Assembly: GCA_030667725.1 (NCBI GenBank)
Contig: DAOUVH010000062.1
Span: 1 to 6,156, forward strand
Reading direction: 5' to 3'
DNA from: Candidatus Cloacimonadota bacterium
GTDB taxonomy: Bacteria; Cloacimonadota; Cloacimonadia; Cloacimonadales; TCS61
Length of the DNA stretch: 6,156 nt
The translations under genes were made by a program, and so were the position numbers. Position 1 is the first letter of the stretch. Every line of letters begins with the position of its first letter. Shown here one piece after another: positions 1 through 6,156 of this stretch. The notes beneath the pieces are model-generated. The model was not told where the DNA came from, did not search any database, and saw only the letters and a list, made by a program, of their open reading frames with translations.

Positions 1-1909
1 GAATTCCTTCTCCGGTATCTGTAATTTCTATGTAGATCATTTTGTGTTTATTATAAGTTCGTACAGTGAGTTCCTTTTGTATACTTTCTTTCATAGCCTG
101 GATTGCATTATTTATAATATTTGCAGTACAAAGGCTTAAGTCTCCATATGATGCAGTAACATTTGGAAGGCTTTCCTTGAAATCTGTTGTAAGTGTTACG
201 TAGTGTTTGAAGAAAAGATTATGTTTGCAAAACTCCAGTTCCTGTGAAATCATCTCATTAATATCAATTGGGCGGTCTATTGATATATTGCTTTGTTTCA
301 CTTTTGTTAATAAACCTTTTACAGTCTGAGATATATTCTTCCCAGCATCAATTATTCTATCTATATCAGAATTATCCTTCAGATCTCTCTTAAGAAGTTG
401 AGCATAACCCAAAACAGTGTTCAACGGGGAATTGATATTATGTACGATACCTTCAATTCTCTTACCGATATCAGCAAGTTTATTACTTTTTATCAGCTCC
501 AGCTCAAGTGATTTTCTTGCTTCTGTTTCTATGATCTCTTTTGACACATCAATAATACTACCAAAAAACTTGATACTTTCATCATGCTTTACAGCACGGA
601 TGTTCAAAGCAACGTATTTAACTTTTTTGTCTGGGAATATCTTCAAATTTGAAAATGTTAAAGGTGCTTTATATAATTTCGTAAAGTGTTGTTCTTCCAA
701 ACCCAATAATTTACTCAGATTCTGGTGAATCAACTGATTTTCTTCCATTTCTATTATCTTTACGAAACTAGGATTATAAAGGATCACATCAAAATCATTA
801 TTTAACCAGAAAATTCCAGTATCCAGATTATCGGTCAACTCTTTATATTCGCGTAAAGTTTGACCATGCTTAGATAGAGCTATGTTCATTGTATTAAAAG
901 ATGTAACCATATCTCCTAAAACACCGGAATATAGTTTTTCGATCGGCTCCAATTTAGAAGGATTTTCGGCAATGTCCTGCATATTATTGCTGATATTCCT
1001 TACTGGAATCAAGATTGTTTTACTGAACCAATTACCGAGTAAACTTATCATTATCATTGTAGATGCCAGAAGAATAAGAACAAATATGAGAATGCTCTGC
1101 TGCACAAATTGATTTACATACCTTTTATAGGATATGATGAAAATTCCGGTTGGTTCATTTGTGAGATCGTAGAATATTTTAATACCGGCAGCATTATCAA
1201 TGTTGAATTTCTTAATAGTCTGTTCCAATTTTTTTTCGTTCATGGATTCAATTAGATCATTAATGTCTGAAATAAAAACAGTAAGATTACCGGGTAGGGT
1301 ATTTTCCGAAAGTGATTTATCATATGAGATCAAACTTACTTCGGATTCAGAACCGAATTTCAGATTAGTCAAATCGAAATTATCCACGATAATAAGAACA
1401 CCCAGAAGTTCTTTTACCCCGTTTGAAAAGAAAATTGGATTGTATGTTATCTGGAATAGTCTATTTCCGAAATTCCCAATGAAAATCCCAGAATTTTCTT
1501 TAGAAATATCTTGATAAATCTGAGACAGATATTTATCTATTAATTCCCATTGTTCGCCAAAAACATACTCTCGTTGTTTATTACAAATAACTAGATTCTT
1601 AACATTTTTGCTCTGATAATTTTGTGTAAGATGATCTTTAATAAGTCTATTATCTCCTTTTTGCAAAGCTTCAATAATTATCTTATCGATTTCAATATTC
1701 CGTAGTAGGTTCTGTTTTCCCATCTCCATTTCAGTACGGGCGATCTTAAGTTCGGAAAGAGTTAATTTGATGTTCATGTTTTCATATTGATTAATCCCAT
1801 ACTTGGCTAATTCCCACTCGATAAAGATCAGAATGAGTACGATAATAAATGTGATTACAAAAAACATTACAAAAATACGTTTTTCCAGTTCTGTGTTTCT
1901 ACTTTTCAA
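1..1909 (-). CDS. Membrane-bound sensor histidine kinase (TM-sensor-TM-HAMP-PAS-HisKA-HATPase), C-terminus cut by window edge
   Basis: This frame encodes 636 residues without a stop and is cut inside the ATPase domain. A basic N-terminus is followed by a membrane segment at about residues 12-30, an extracytoplasmic region at 31-271, and a second membrane segment at about 272-293. Then come a HAMP-like linker (about 296-347, with Pro302 and a GDMVTSFNTM end) and a PAS domain (about 354-456). The H-box GIVHNINSPL carries the presumed phosphoacceptor His490. The N-box NIINNA has Asn597 and Asn601, and the G1 box DTGEGI (631-636) ends at the window edge. The family autophosphorylates on His and passes the phosphate to a receiver Asp. 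The sensory region is weakly reminiscent of CHASE4 or Cache domains, but I cannot assign it or its ligand. The start is TTG at 1909, because an in-frame stop lies 12 bases upstream and a good Shine-Dalgarno sits 7 bases before it. The next ATG is codon 15 and has no such site. It lies 25 bases downstream of the hybrid kinase gene, probably in the same operon. Confidence 0.9.
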   Translation of the reverse strand, partial: MKSRNTELEKRIFVMFFVITFIIVLILIFIEWELAKYGINQYENMNIKLTLSELKIARTEMEMGKQNLLRNIEIDKIIIEALQKGDNRLIKDHLTQNYQSKNVKNLVICNKQREYVFGEQWELIDKYLSQIYQDISKENSGIFIGNFGNRLFQITYNPIFFSNGVKELLGVLIIVDNFDLTNLKFGSESEVSLISYDKSLSENTLPGNLTVFISDINDLIESMNEKKLEQTIKKFNIDNAAGIKIFYDLTNEPTGIFIISYKRYVNQFVQQSILIFVLILLASTMIMISLLGNWFSKTILIPVRNISNNMQDIAENPSKLEPIEKLYSGVLGDMVTSFNTMNIALSKHGQTLREYKELTDNLDTGIFWLNNDFDVILYNPSFVKIIEMEENQLIHQNLSKLLGLEEQHFTKLYKAPLTFSNLKIFPDKKVKYVALNIRAVKHDESIKFFGSIIDVSKEIIETEARKSLELELIKSNKLADIGKRIEGIVHNINSPLNTVLGYAQLLKRDLKDNSDIDRIIDAGKNISQTVKGLLTKVKQSNISIDRPIDINEMISQELEFCKHNLFFKHYVTLTTDFKESLPNVTASYGDLSLCTANIINNAIQAMKESIQKELTVRTYNKHKMIYIEITDTGEGI

Positions 1910-1914
1910 GCTAA

Positions 1915-1922
1915 CTTCCTTT
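1915..1922 (-). promoter_or_regulatory. Ribosome binding site that decides a TTG start
   Basis: The minus strand reads AAAGGAAG, with seven bases between GGA and the TTG at 1909. An in-frame TAA (1924-1922) excludes any start further upstream. This site is the main reason for choosing TTG over the ATG at codon 15. Confidence 0.75.
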
Positions 1923-1934
1923 TATTTCTTCATT

Positions 1935-3845
1935 TTAACTATCAAGGATTTCCCTGACTTTTGAGATAATCGAATCATAAGTAAAAGGTTTTTGCAGGAA
2001 ACTTACATTCGAATTGGATGATTGTTCTTGAATGAAATTTTTATTAGTATACCCGGAAATAAATAATGCTTTAATATCAGATTGTAGTTTTCTTAACTCA
2101 TTTGCCAATTCTGGTCCACTCATTTCCGGCATAGTGATATCGGTGATCAATAGATGAATTTTGTCATTTATCTCTTTGAATTTACGTAAGCCTTTTTTGC
2201 CGTTAGATGCTTTTATAACTTTGTAACCCTGTTCTTCCAAAATTTCAGAAAGAAAATCTCTGATGCTGTCTTCATCATCAACAAGAAGGATCGTTTCATT
2301 CCCGGTAGGAAGATCTTGAGGTTCACTTTTTACAGCTTTGTCTTCTATGGCCTCTGCTATAATTTGCGGAAGGTAGATCTTGAATTCGGAACCCTTGCCT
2401 TCTACTGATTCAACAAGTATAATCCCATTATTTTGCTTAACTATTCCAAAAACTGTAGATAGACCAAGCCCCGTACCTTTATCAACTTCCTTAGTTGTAA
2501 AGAAGGGTTCGAATATTTTTTCCTGAATTTCCTCGCTCATTCCTACTCCGGTATCAGCTACAGAAATCATGATATACTTATGAGAAGTATCCAGATCATT
2601 TTGTTTAATAAATTCTTCTGTGAGTAATTCTTTTGTTGTAGAAATAATTATTTTACCATGACCTTCTATTGCATCACGTGCATTAACAACAAGATTAACC
2701 AGAACTTGCTCGATCTGGCTTTTATCAGCATAGATCATACATAAAGGATTTTGGAAATTAGTTTCCAAAGAAATTTCGTTCCCGATTAATCTGTTAAGTA
2801 TTTTTTCGAGCTCGGTAATTGTTGAATTCAGATTGAGATTAATTTTTTCTGCAATTTGTTTTCGTGAAAAACCGAGTAATTGCTTAGTTAATCTTGCAGC
2901 TCTTTCTCCGCAATCTTTGATCACTTTAATATCATTATAGGCATTACTGCTATTATCTATTTTTTTTAAAGCCAAATCGGAATACCCATTAATCGCAGTT
3001 AATAAGTTATTAAAATCATGTGCTATCCCGCCAGCGAGTTTTCCAACAACTTCCATCTTTTGAGATTGAAATAGTTGTTCTTGAACAGTCCGTTTTTCAT
3101 CTTCTGCCTGTTTACGCTTAGTTATATCACGCGCAATAATTAATAATACATGTTCATTCTTAAAAATTATTTTACTTTTGTGAAGTTCGACGATTATTTT
3201 CTCACCGCTTTTATTTAGATGAGTAAATATAGGCGAATCACCAGTGTTTTTCTCCTTCAAATAATGTGCCAGTTGTTCATGCTCTTCTTTTATATATAGT
3301 TTTGACGCAGGTGATGAGATAAGCTCTTCTTTTGTATATCCATATTTATTTAATACAACATCATTACAATCGAAGAACTTTTCTCCATCTTCTGTAATTA
3401 TAAAAATGGGATCAGCAATACTATTGAAAAGAAGACGATATTTCTCTTCACTTAGTCGAAGATTGTTCTCTATTTTATTTCGATAAAATGCCATTTCTAT
3501 AGTTGCATGCAGTTCATGCTCTTCAAAAGGTTTAATCAAGTAACCAAAAGGCTCGGTAATCTTTGCGCTTTCTAAAATAGGTTCGTTCGCATATGCGGTA
3601 AGATAAATTATTGGAACGTTATGCTTTTCTTTAATTCTACCTGCTGTTTCAATACCGTTCATCTTACCAGCAAGCATTATGTCCATTAAAATTAGATCCG
3701 GGTTTAATTCATCAAAGCGTTCAAGTACAATCTCTCCATAAGAAATAATCTCAATAACATTATAATCAAATTGAAGTAATGTTCTTTTAATATCTTCAGC
3801 AATAATTCTTTCATCTTCAACGATCAATAGTCTTTTTTGTGCCAT
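1935..3845 (-). CDS. Cytoplasmic hybrid histidine kinase, REC-PAS-HisKA-HATPase-REC
   Basis: This is a complete 636-residue signalling protein with no signal peptide or membrane segment. Domain order: an N-terminal receiver (about 4-120; acidic Glu10/Asp11, phosphoacceptor Asp55, Thr83, Lys105); a PAS domain (about 132-244, ending in the typical ARDITKRKQAE); a dimerisation/H-box region GGIAHDFNNLL with His276; and an ATPase domain with N-box Asn384/Asn388, G1 DTGVGM (431-436), F-box FEPFFTTK (445-452) and G2 GTGLGLS (457-463). A C-terminal receiver follows (about 518-636; Asp523/Asp524, phosphoacceptor Asp569, Ser597, Lys619). All catalytic residues are present, so it should be active. By family knowledge, His276 is autophosphorylated and can pass phosphate to Asp569, while the N-terminal receiver takes input from another kinase. 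The membrane kinase encoded 25 bases downstream is an obvious but unproven partner. There is no DNA-binding or other output domain. The ATG at 3845 has a modest AGG-type site six bases upstream, and the last codon is followed by TAA. Confidence 0.95.
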   Translation of the reverse strand: MAQKRLLIVEDERIIAEDIKRTLLQFDYNVIEIISYGEIVLERFDELNPDLILMDIMLAGKMNGIETAGRIKEKHNVPIIYLTAYANEPILESAKITEPFGYLIKPFEEHELHATIEMAFYRNKIENNLRLSEEKYRLLFNSIADPIFIITEDGEKFFDCNDVVLNKYGYTKEELISSPASKLYIKEEHEQLAHYLKEKNTGDSPIFTHLNKSGEKIIVELHKSKIIFKNEHVLLIIARDITKRKQAEDEKRTVQEQLFQSQKMEVVGKLAGGIAHDFNNLLTAINGYSDLALKKIDNSSNAYNDIKVIKDCGERAARLTKQLLGFSRKQIAEKINLNLNSTITELEKILNRLIGNEISLETNFQNPLCMIYADKSQIEQVLVNLVVNARDAIEGHGKIIISTTKELLTEEFIKQNDLDTSHKYIMISVADTGVGMSEEIQEKIFEPFFTTKEVDKGTGLGLSTVFGIVKQNNGIILVESVEGKGSEFKIYLPQIIAEAIEDKAVKSEPQDLPTGNETILLVDDEDSIRDFLSEILEEQGYKVIKASNGKKGLRKFKEINDKIHLLITDITMPEMSGPELANELRKLQSDIKALFISGYTNKNFIQEQSSNSNVSFLQKPFTYDSIISKVREILDS

Positions 3846-3867
3846 TATTTACCTACACTTTATTAAA

Positions 3868-3897
3868 ATTATGTCCTAAATAAATTACATGTAACAA
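3868..3897 (-). promoter_or_regulatory. Candidate promoter for the two-kinase operon
   Basis: On the minus strand a TTGTTA box (3897-3892) and a CATAAT box (3873-3868) are separated by 18 bases. The -10-like box ends 22 bases before the ATG of the hybrid kinase, which leaves a leader of about 16 bases. The region is very AT-rich, so chance matches are likely. The fit is to the sigma-70 consensus, and the sigma factor of this organism is unknown. Confidence 0.35.
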
Positions 3898-3944
3898 AAA
3901 GTAGAAAAAAGAAAAAGTGGTCAATTTGTTTTTTAAAAGTGGAT

Positions 3945-3980
3945 AAAAGAAAATGCCATCCGGCATTTGCCGGATGGCAT
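3945..3980 (-). terminator. Rho-independent terminator of the tRNA cluster
   Basis: A perfect inverted repeat has 13-base arms, ATGCCATCCGGCA and TGCCGGATGGCAT, separated by two bases. On the minus strand it is followed at once by a T-run (TTTTCTTTTA). The opposite strand has no T-run, so it should terminate only minus-strand transcripts. It begins three bases after the encoded CCA of tRNA-Gln and separates the tRNAs from the kinase operon. Confidence 0.88.
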
Positions 3981-3983
3981 TAA

Positions 3984-4058
3984 TGGTTGGGCCGAGAGGA
4001 TTCGAACCCCTGAATGCATGGACCAAAACCATGTGACTTACCGCTTGTCGACGGCCCA
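3984..4058 (-). tRNA. tRNA-Gln (anticodon UUG), CCA encoded
   Basis: The 75 bases fold as a normal class I tRNA. The acceptor TGGGCCG pairs fully with CGGCCCA, giving the U1-A72 pair typical of bacterial tRNA-Gln. The D-stem is GAC/GTC. The anticodon stem CATGG/CCATG holds the loop TTTTGGT, whose anticodon TTG reads CAA. The T-arm has AGGGG, loop TTCGAAT and CCTCT. The discriminator is A, followed by encoded CCA. It is the last gene of the cluster, 20 bases after tRNA-Ser(GCU). Confidence 0.96.
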
Positions 4059-4078
4059 AAAGATCTATAATTAAGAAC

Positions 4079-4172
<94 letters not shown>

Positions 4173-4185
4173 ACTTCTATATTTC

Positions 4186-4271
4186 TGGCGGAGGATGAGG
4201 GACTCGAACCCCCAAGGGCTAAGCCCGGCGGTTTTCAAGACCGCTGTCTTACCAATTAGAGCTAATCCTCC
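4186..4271 (-). tRNA. tRNA-Ser (anticodon UGA) with irregular D-arm, CCA encoded
   Basis: The 86 bases form the acceptor GGAGGAT/ATCCTCC and an anticodon stem GCGGT/ACCGC with loop CTTGAAA, so anticodon TGA reads UCA. The variable arm is short but paired (GGGC, TTA, GCCC), which marks class II. The T-stem GGGGG/CCCTC contains one G-U pair, and discriminator G is followed by CCA. The D-arm is odd: the best pairing is TCT/AGA with an eight-base loop containing GG, and four bases (TAGC) instead of two join it to the acceptor. Identity as Ser(UGA) rests on the anticodon arm, variable arm and G73. It is the first gene of the tRNA cluster, 13 bases before tRNA-Ser(GCU). Confidence 0.9.
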
Positions 4272-4284
4272 TAAATGGAGTTAA

Positions 4285-4314
4285 CAAATAATTTTTGTGT
4301 TGAATTGATGTCAA
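4285..4314 (-). promoter_or_regulatory. Candidate promoter of the tRNA cluster
   Basis: On the minus strand a perfect TTGACA (4314-4309) lies 18 bases before TATTTG (4290-4285), a poor -10 match. Transcription would start near 4278, a few bases before the first tRNA at 4271, as is common for tRNA operons. The -35 box is convincing and the -10 box is not. Positions 4315-4378, between here and the end of era, hold no hairpin terminator that I can see, so some readthrough from era is possible. Confidence 0.45.
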
Positions 4315-4378
4315 ATTTTTTTTAATCTTTTTATATACTCAAATTTAGCTCAAAGTTGAAACTGATAATAAAGCAATC

Positions 4379-5263
4379 TTATCTATAACCAAATTCCTTT
4401 AAAGCATTCTGTTTTTTCCGCCAATTTGGCTTGATCTTAATCCATAGATCAATTTTGACTCTCTTTTCAACGATCTTGTGGATTTCCTTTTCTGCTGATA
4501 ACCTGATCGCTTTTATATTTTCCCCATTTTTTCCAATAACAATTGGTTTTTGTGATTTTTTCTCCAACCATATGTTTGCAGCGATGACCACTTTATTTGG
4601 AAAATCGTGATATTGCTCAACAACAACTGTTGAAGCGTAAGGGATCTCATCCTCGAAATTAAGAAATATCTGCTCACGGATAATTTCCTGTGCAAAGAAT
4701 CTCATTGGCAGATCTGAAATTTCATCAGTAGCATAGAAAGGAGGATTAAATGGAAGCAATTTTGTGAGTTCATCTAAAAAAGAAGTGAAATCCGGTGTTT
4801 TAAGAACTGAGATCGGTATAATTTTTTTGAAATCGTATGCTTCTAATAATTCAATTTTATTATCAACAGTAATTTCGTCAGTAAGATCAATCTTATTTAA
4901 AATTGCTAATTTTGGAACCGGAAGTTTTTTCAGATTTTCACAGATCTGTTTATCGTAATCAGTTGGGAATTTTTTAGCGTCGGTCATGAAAATAATGATA
5001 TCAGAATCTTTTAAGGAATTATTGATATACTCAAGCATTTTATTATGAAGCTCGTATCTGGCTTCTACAAATCCGGGTGTATCCATCAATATGATCTGCC
5101 TGTTTTCATCTGAGAGAATACCTTTGATCTGCTGCCGTGTTGTTTGCGGCTTTGGAGAGATTATAGATAGTTTTTCGCCCAACAGCTTGTTCATTAAAGT
5201 CGATTTCCCAACGTTTGGCTTTCCTACGATTGAAACAAATCCAGCTCGATAAATGCTATTCAT
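4379..5263 (-). CDS. era: GTPase Era, 30S ribosomal subunit maturation factor
   Basis: This complete 294-residue protein has the usual length and two-domain layout of Era. Era binds the 3' end of 16S rRNA and helps 30S assembly, cycling on GTP at the ribosome and inner membrane. The GTPase domain shows G1 GKPNVGKS (14-21), the switch I motif PQTTR (39-43), G3 DTPG (61-64) and G4 NKID (123-126). The expected G5 SA motif appears as ISV (151-153). The linker LPMRFFAQEIIREQIF (about 185-200) and the C-terminal type II KH domain with the GKNG loop (244-247) are diagnostic, as is the ending VKIDLWIKIKPNWRKK. The ATG at 5263 gives the family's usual short lead to G1. Its Shine-Dalgarno is weak (AAAAG), consistent with translational coupling to holA, whose stop codon lies nine bases upstream. 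Confidence 0.98.
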   Translation of the reverse strand: MNSIYRAGFVSIVGKPNVGKSTLMNKLLGEKLSIISPKPQTTRQQIKGILSDENRQIILMDTPGFVEARYELHNKMLEYINNSLKDSDIIIFMTDAKKFPTDYDKQICENLKKLPVPKLAILNKIDLTDEITVDNKIELLEAYDFKKIIPISVLKTPDFTSFLDELTKLLPFNPPFYATDEISDLPMRFFAQEIIREQIFLNFEDEIPYASTVVVEQYHDFPNKVVIAANIWLEKKSQKPIVIGKNGENIKAIRLSAEKEIHKIVEKRVKIDLWIKIKPNWRKKQNALKEFGYR

Positions 5264-5272
5264 AAAATACTT

Positions 5273-6156
5273 TTAACTCTTGCAAATTTTATAAACAAGA
5301 ATTTCCAAAATTATCTCATCTTTTAAATTTAATGATTTTGCATCGATGTCAGCTTGCAGAAGTAATGAAAATATTTTACTAAGAGAATTATAAGAGTAAT
5401 TTTTAGCAAAAGAAATATAATCTTTTCTGAATTTATAGAATATTTCAAGAAGATAACGATTCTCAATCTCAGAATTACTGATATTGTTCTTCTGTAGAGC
5501 AATTATCCGCCAAAGGGTTTGAAAAAAAGTTGAAAGCATGATAATAACAAAGACTGCTGATTCATTATTTGCGATCATATTCTCTAATATTGATAAAGAG
5601 TTTTGCAGATTTCGTTTTCCTATCTCATTTTGAAGATCATAAACCTTATTAGTTCTGGATTTCCCAACAGTTTCTTTTACGTCGTCTATTGTAATGTTTC
5701 TCTTCCCTTTTGTATAGATGATTAATTTTTCTAATTCATTGGCAGCTAATTGATAATCAAGTTCAATGCTTCTCGTAAAAAGTTCCTTTGAATCGTTATC
5801 CATAAATATTTTTTTTTCTTTGGTTTCATTATTCAACCATCTGAGAATGTCAGCCGAACTATATGGAGAACGGCAAATAATCTTCACAGCCGTTTCTGAG
5901 ATCATTTTATTTGCTTTTACCCGTTCATCAATTTTTTCAGCTGTTAGAACTAGAATTGAAGTTGGAACAGGATTTTGTACATATTCTGCAATAAGGTTTT
6001 TATCATTAGCTTTCATTGCATCAAAATTCTTTAGTATAACAAGTCGGAATTTTGCCATGAAAGGCATCATTTCAAGTTGTTCCAAAGCACTCATTGCTGA
6101 ATCCGTATCAGCATGAAGTACTATGGAATCAAATTCTTCAGAGCCAGGAGATTTAA
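5273..6156 (-). CDS. holA: DNA polymerase III delta subunit (clamp loader), N-terminus cut by window edge
   Basis: The frame stays open to the right edge, giving 293 visible residues. Compared with the usual length of about 340, some 45-50 N-terminal residues, including the P-loop-like start of the delta AAA+ fold, are probably missing. Delta is the subunit that opens the sliding clamp and loads it with delta-prime and tau/gamma. Family features in the visible part: PFMAKFRLVILKNFDAM (about 31-47), the stretch AEYVQNPVPTSILVLTAEKID (about 56-76), DYQLAANELEKLIIY (about 133-147), and the all-helical C-terminal collar domain starting near YDLQNEIGKRN. The collar includes LWRIIAL and the late LLLQADIDAKS segment. 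The ATG at 6094 is internal and not the true start, because homologous sequence continues upstream of it. The gene ends nine bases before era, so the two are probably cotranscribed. Confidence 0.93.
   Translation of the reverse strand, partial: KSPGSEEFDSIVLHADTDSAMSALEQLEMMPFMAKFRLVILKNFDAMKANDKNLIAEYVQNPVPTSILVLTAEKIDERVKANKMISETAVKIICRSPYSSADILRWLNNETKEKKIFMDNDSKELFTRSIELDYQLAANELEKLIIYTKGKRNITIDDVKETVGKSRTNKVYDLQNEIGKRNLQNSLSILENMIANNESAVFVIIMLSTFFQTLWRIIALQKNNISNSEIENRYLLEIFYKFRKDYISFAKNYSYNSLSKIFSLLLQADIDAKSLNLKDEIILEILVYKICKS

Noticed and set aside
417..1514. Three plus-strand open frames of 76-104 codons (417-728, 882-1112, 1200-1514)
   Set aside because: They lie antisense inside the membrane kinase, are rich in Ser/Leu/Ile as expected for the reverse of an AT-rich gene, and have no recognisable domain.
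1922..1933. Four-codon ATG-AAG-AAA-TAA as a leader peptide
   Set aside because: It is too short and lies between two coding regions with no attenuator-like structure, and AT-rich spacers produce such frames by chance.
3853..4059. Open frame of 68 codons across the tRNA-Gln gene and its terminator
   Set aside because: Its first 25 or so codons are the tRNA-Gln sequence itself and the rest covers the terminator and promoter region. It has no ribosome site and is explained by the RNA gene.
4186..4271. Possibility that the first tRNA is a selenocysteine tRNA because of its variable arm and odd D-arm
   Set aside because: The anticodon loop CTTGAAA gives UGA, not UCA. The variable arm is short, and the long acceptor and six-base-pair D-stem of tRNA-Sec are absent.
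4335..4360. Direct TTTGAG repeat and AT-rich tract after era as an operator or terminator
   Set aside because: There is no inverted symmetry able to form a stem and only two short copies, so chance in AT-rich DNA is a sufficient explanation.
4513..4958. Short open frames at 4513-4695 (minus) and 4764-4958 (plus)
   Set aside because: Both are other-frame shadows of era, whose protein is fully intact there.
6092..6094. ATG at 6094 as the start of the delta subunit
   Set aside because: The same frame continues open to the window edge with plausible delta sequence, and a start here would remove the N-terminal part of the conserved fold.
5766..6116. Plus-strand open frame of 116 codons
   Set aside because: It is antisense to holA, which shows conserved family motifs through the same region.

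Overview
This is an AT-rich bacterial window (roughly one third G+C by eye) in which every supportable gene lies on the minus strand. The proteins look like those of a free-living Gram-negative bacterium. The AT-rich codons and the style of the PAS-histidine kinases would fit a low-GC lineage of the FCB type, such as Cloacimonadota. That placement is only an impression: no ribosomal RNA or species-diagnostic gene is present.

Layout, read in the direction of transcription (high to low coordinates). (1) Positions 6156-5273 hold the end of holA, the clamp-loader delta subunit, cut off at its N-terminus by the window edge. Nine bases later comes era (5263-4379), a complete GTPase for 30S ribosome maturation. 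(2) Positions 4271-3984 hold three tightly packed tRNA genes, Ser(UGA), Ser(GCU) and Gln(UUG), all with encoded CCA. A candidate promoter lies just upstream, and a strong intrinsic terminator begins three bases after the last CCA. (3) Positions 3845-1 hold two signalling genes. The first is a complete soluble hybrid histidine kinase (REC-PAS-HisKA-HATPase-REC). The second starts 25 bases further on and is a membrane-anchored sensor kinase (TM, extracytoplasmic domain, TM, HAMP, PAS, HisKA, start of the ATPase). It uses a TTG start and runs off the left edge before its ATPase domain is complete. It has no ATG-to-stop frame inside the window, so it is easily missed.

How the genes relate: holA/era and the tRNAs are housekeeping genes, probably transcribed from separate promoters. 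The two kinases look like one transcription unit and plausibly one signalling pathway, in which a membrane sensor communicates with a cytoplasmic hybrid kinase carrying receiver domains at both ends. No DNA-binding or enzymatic output domain is visible, so the final target lies outside the window or elsewhere in the genome.

I found no CRISPR array, mobile element, defence locus or clearly new system. The points most worth a second look are an unusual H-box (His-Asn instead of His-Glu/Asp) in the membrane kinase, its unclassified sensory domain, and an irregular D-arm in tRNA-Ser(UGA).
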